The notes under the pieces were generated by a model. It was not told where the DNA came from. It did not search any database and was given only the letters and a program-made list of their open reading frames with translations. This document shows positions 4,411 to 5,134 of a stretch of DNA of 5,134 nt, piece by piece (positions within the stretch are counted from its first letter, which is position 1; every line of letters starts with the position of its first letter). Position numbers and translations under genes: made by a program. This DNA comes from CAIXMG01 sp964628065 (GTDB lineage: Bacteria > Patescibacteriota > Minisyncoccia > Phycocordibacterales > UBA1006), in contig CAZVLM010000035.1 of NCBI GenBank assembly GCA_964628065.1, positions 1-5,134 on the forward strand. Direction: 5' to 3'.

Positions 4411-4437
4411 ACAAAAATCCCCGCGTAGTGCGGGGAT
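4411..4437 (-). terminator. Rho-independent terminator of the kinase-like gene
   Basis: A perfect 8-bp stem (ATCCCCGC at 4417-4424, GCGGGGAT at 4430-4437) with a 5-nt loop. Read on the - strand it runs into TTTTTGTT. It lies 29 nt after the kinase-like stop codon (4467-4469) and separates it from the methyltransferase unit. Confidence 0.85.
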
Positions 4438-4466
4438 CTTAAATTTGGTTTTTTGCCTTACTTAAA

Positions 4467-5039
4467 TTAATAAGGAGCAACGATGTGAACAGCTGGGTCT
4501 ATCTGCTTTTCGAATAATAGTTCTAAGCTTTCATCATTTGTAAAGATGAATGAAGGAAGGGCAAGTTCTTTGCATCGTCTTAAGTTCTGTACGGCAGGGT
4601 CTTTGCTAACGGATTCTCTTTCTTCGTCTCCTAAGAATTTTAAGTAGCCTACTTCATCAGTAGACGAAGCTCTTTTCTGTATGCGCTCAAATCTTATTTT
4701 AGGATTTGCATCAACAAAAAATAAAGTACCGCCTTCTTGCTCAAGGAGTCTTACCTCATCTTCTGTTCTGATGGAAGAGATGACAATCCGCTCAGCTTTT
4801 GAACTTCTTGCCTTCGCAAGAAGTTCCTTAACGATGAAATCTCCTCCATGGTCTTTTCTCAATTCGTTGCCTAGTTCATACATAGTATCTCGGTTTTCAG
4901 GTCGCCCTAGTTCCTTAAGTTTTTCCTGAAGATATCCTCGTACTGTTAATCCAAAAAAGCCATGTTTTTCAATCAAGTGATTAGCTATTTCATCCTTTCC
5001 TGCGCCGTGCGTTCCAGAAACGCCGATTATTTTTGCCAT
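4467..5039 (-). CDS. P-loop kinase-like NTPase (nucleotide or dephospho-CoA kinase-like)
   Basis: A 190-aa protein of the NMP-kinase/dephospho-CoA-kinase-like P-loop group, probably phosphorylating a small molecule in the cytosol; the substrate is not evident. Walker A is GVSGTHGAGKD (residues 6-16, catalytic Lys15). Then HLIEKHGFFGLTVRGYLQEKLKELGRPENRDTMYELGNELRKDHG (21-65) looks like the substrate-binding region, with several Arg residues. VISSIRTEDEVRLL (87-100) matches the 'V..SIR...E...LR' strand-helix of this group. LFFVDANPKIRFERIQKR (107-123) matches the 'VdA....R..R...R' region before the Arg-rich lid. I start at ATG 5037-5039; TTG 5046-5048 would add three residues. An extended -10 promoter gives a ~33-nt leader without a Shine-Dalgarno. 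A terminator follows, so it is monocistronic. A perfect 11-bp palindrome codes for KELLAKARSS (4801-4826). Confidence 0.85.
   Translation of the reverse strand: MAKIIGVSGTHGAGKDEIANHLIEKHGFFGLTVRGYLQEKLKELGRPENRDTMYELGNELRKDHGGDFIVKELLAKARSSKAERIVISSIRTEDEVRLLEQEGGTLFFVDANPKIRFERIQKRASSTDEVGYLKFLGDEERESVSKDPAVQNLRRCKELALPSFIFTNDESLELLFEKQIDPAVHIVAPY
4801..4826. repeat. Perfect 11-bp palindrome inside the kinase-like gene
   Basis: GAACTTCTTGC (4801-4811) and GCAAGAAGTTC (4816-4826) are exact reverse complements around CTTC. The central CTTGCCTTCGCAAG matches the core of the methyltransferase palindrome except for one extra loop base. It encodes a helical, surface-like stretch (KELLAKARSS). 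Confidence 0.7.
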
Positions 5040-5077
5040 AGTATTCAAGTTTAATGAGTTAAATAATTTCGTGCCCG

Positions 5078-5086
5078 ATTATAGCA
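5078..5086 (-). promoter_or_regulatory. Extended -10 promoter of the kinase-like gene
   Basis: On the - strand, TGC (5084-5086) joined to the perfect consensus TATAAT (5078-5083). No good -35 at 16-18 nt, which an extended -10 can compensate. The predicted start near 5071 gives a leader of about 33 nt before ATG 5039, with no Shine-Dalgarno in it. Confidence 0.6.
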
Positions 5087-5134
5087 CAGAATCAGAATTT
5101 ACCTCCTTTTTCCATTCACGTCCTAAACTATAAA
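5079..5134 (-). CDS. Possible 3' end of a further - strand gene (partial)
   Basis: From the window edge a - strand frame reads YSLGREWKKEVNSDSVL and ends with TAA at 5079-5081, inside the kinase -10 box. The residue mix is protein-like, and the following gene runs in the same direction, so it may be the end of an upstream gene. It is only 17 codons, so chance is quite possible. Confidence 0.3.
   Translation of the reverse strand, partial: YSLGREWKKEVNSDSVL

Noticed and set aside
4382..4414. TTG start 11 codons upstream of ATG 4381 for the methyltransferase
   Set aside because: It falls in the T-tail of the upstream terminator and before a TATAGT -10 box. The extra residues (LEGVFCYSHP) do not resemble the family N-terminus.
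5101..5107. AGGAGGT on the - strand as a strong Shine-Dalgarno
   Set aside because: No ATG, GTG or TTG follows at a usable distance in a lasting frame. It may simply be codons of the partial gene ending at 5079.
1..5134. Alternative genetic code (TGA as glycine, as in Gracilibacteria/Absconditabacteria)
   Set aside because: No main gene uses TGA as a stop, but none contains it in frame either. A recoded genome would use TGA often for Gly, so the standard code fits.

Overview
The window looks like a piece of a small-genome bacterium of the Candidate Phyla Radiation (Patescibacteria, Parcubacteria-like). I infer this from gene content and style, not from a search. The genes are short and AT-leaning, FtsA and YbeY are divergent, a bS21 gene is present, strong Shine-Dalgarno sequences are nearly absent, and the -10 boxes sit almost on top of start codons. 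All eight main genes end in TAA or TAG, and none needs a recoded TGA.

Layout. Positions 1-1372 (+ strand) hold three poorly conserved genes. The first is the 3' part of a protein ending in an RNA-polymerase-alpha-CTD-like helix-hairpin-helix domain, closed by a clear terminator (337-364). The second is a 169-aa protein whose middle resembles BECR-fold (barnase/EndoU/ColicinE5/RelE-like) RNases. The third is a 132-aa protein with another helix-hairpin-helix. A terminator (1383-1413) separates them from a convergent - strand block.

The - strand block (1414-5048) reads right to left. It contains a P-loop nucleotide/dephospho-CoA-kinase-like protein and its terminator, a COG1092-type class I SAM-dependent (probably rRNA) methyltransferase, and then a ~200-bp long-inverted-repeat element filling the intergenic gap. 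After that come rpsU (bS21), ybeY and ftsA. rpsU and ybeY are 6 nt apart and surely co-transcribed. ftsA may also be read through but has its own good promoter. The theme is ribosome maturation (bS21, YbeY, methyltransferase) plus division (FtsA); ftsZ is not next to ftsA. A possible 3' end of one more - strand gene lies at 5079-5134.

Most unusual points: (1) a MITE-like symmetrical inverted repeat (about 3305-3513) between the methyltransferase stop codon and the rpsU promoter; (2) perfect 10-12 bp palindromes inside three coding sequences, two sharing the core CTTGC(C)TTCGCAAG; (3) promoters predicting leaderless or near-leaderless mRNAs for ftsA, rpsU and the methyltransferase; (4) an abrupt GC shift (about 25% to 57%) inside the nuclease-like gene. 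I do not see a clearly new multi-gene system. The + strand trio is the best candidate for something undescribed.
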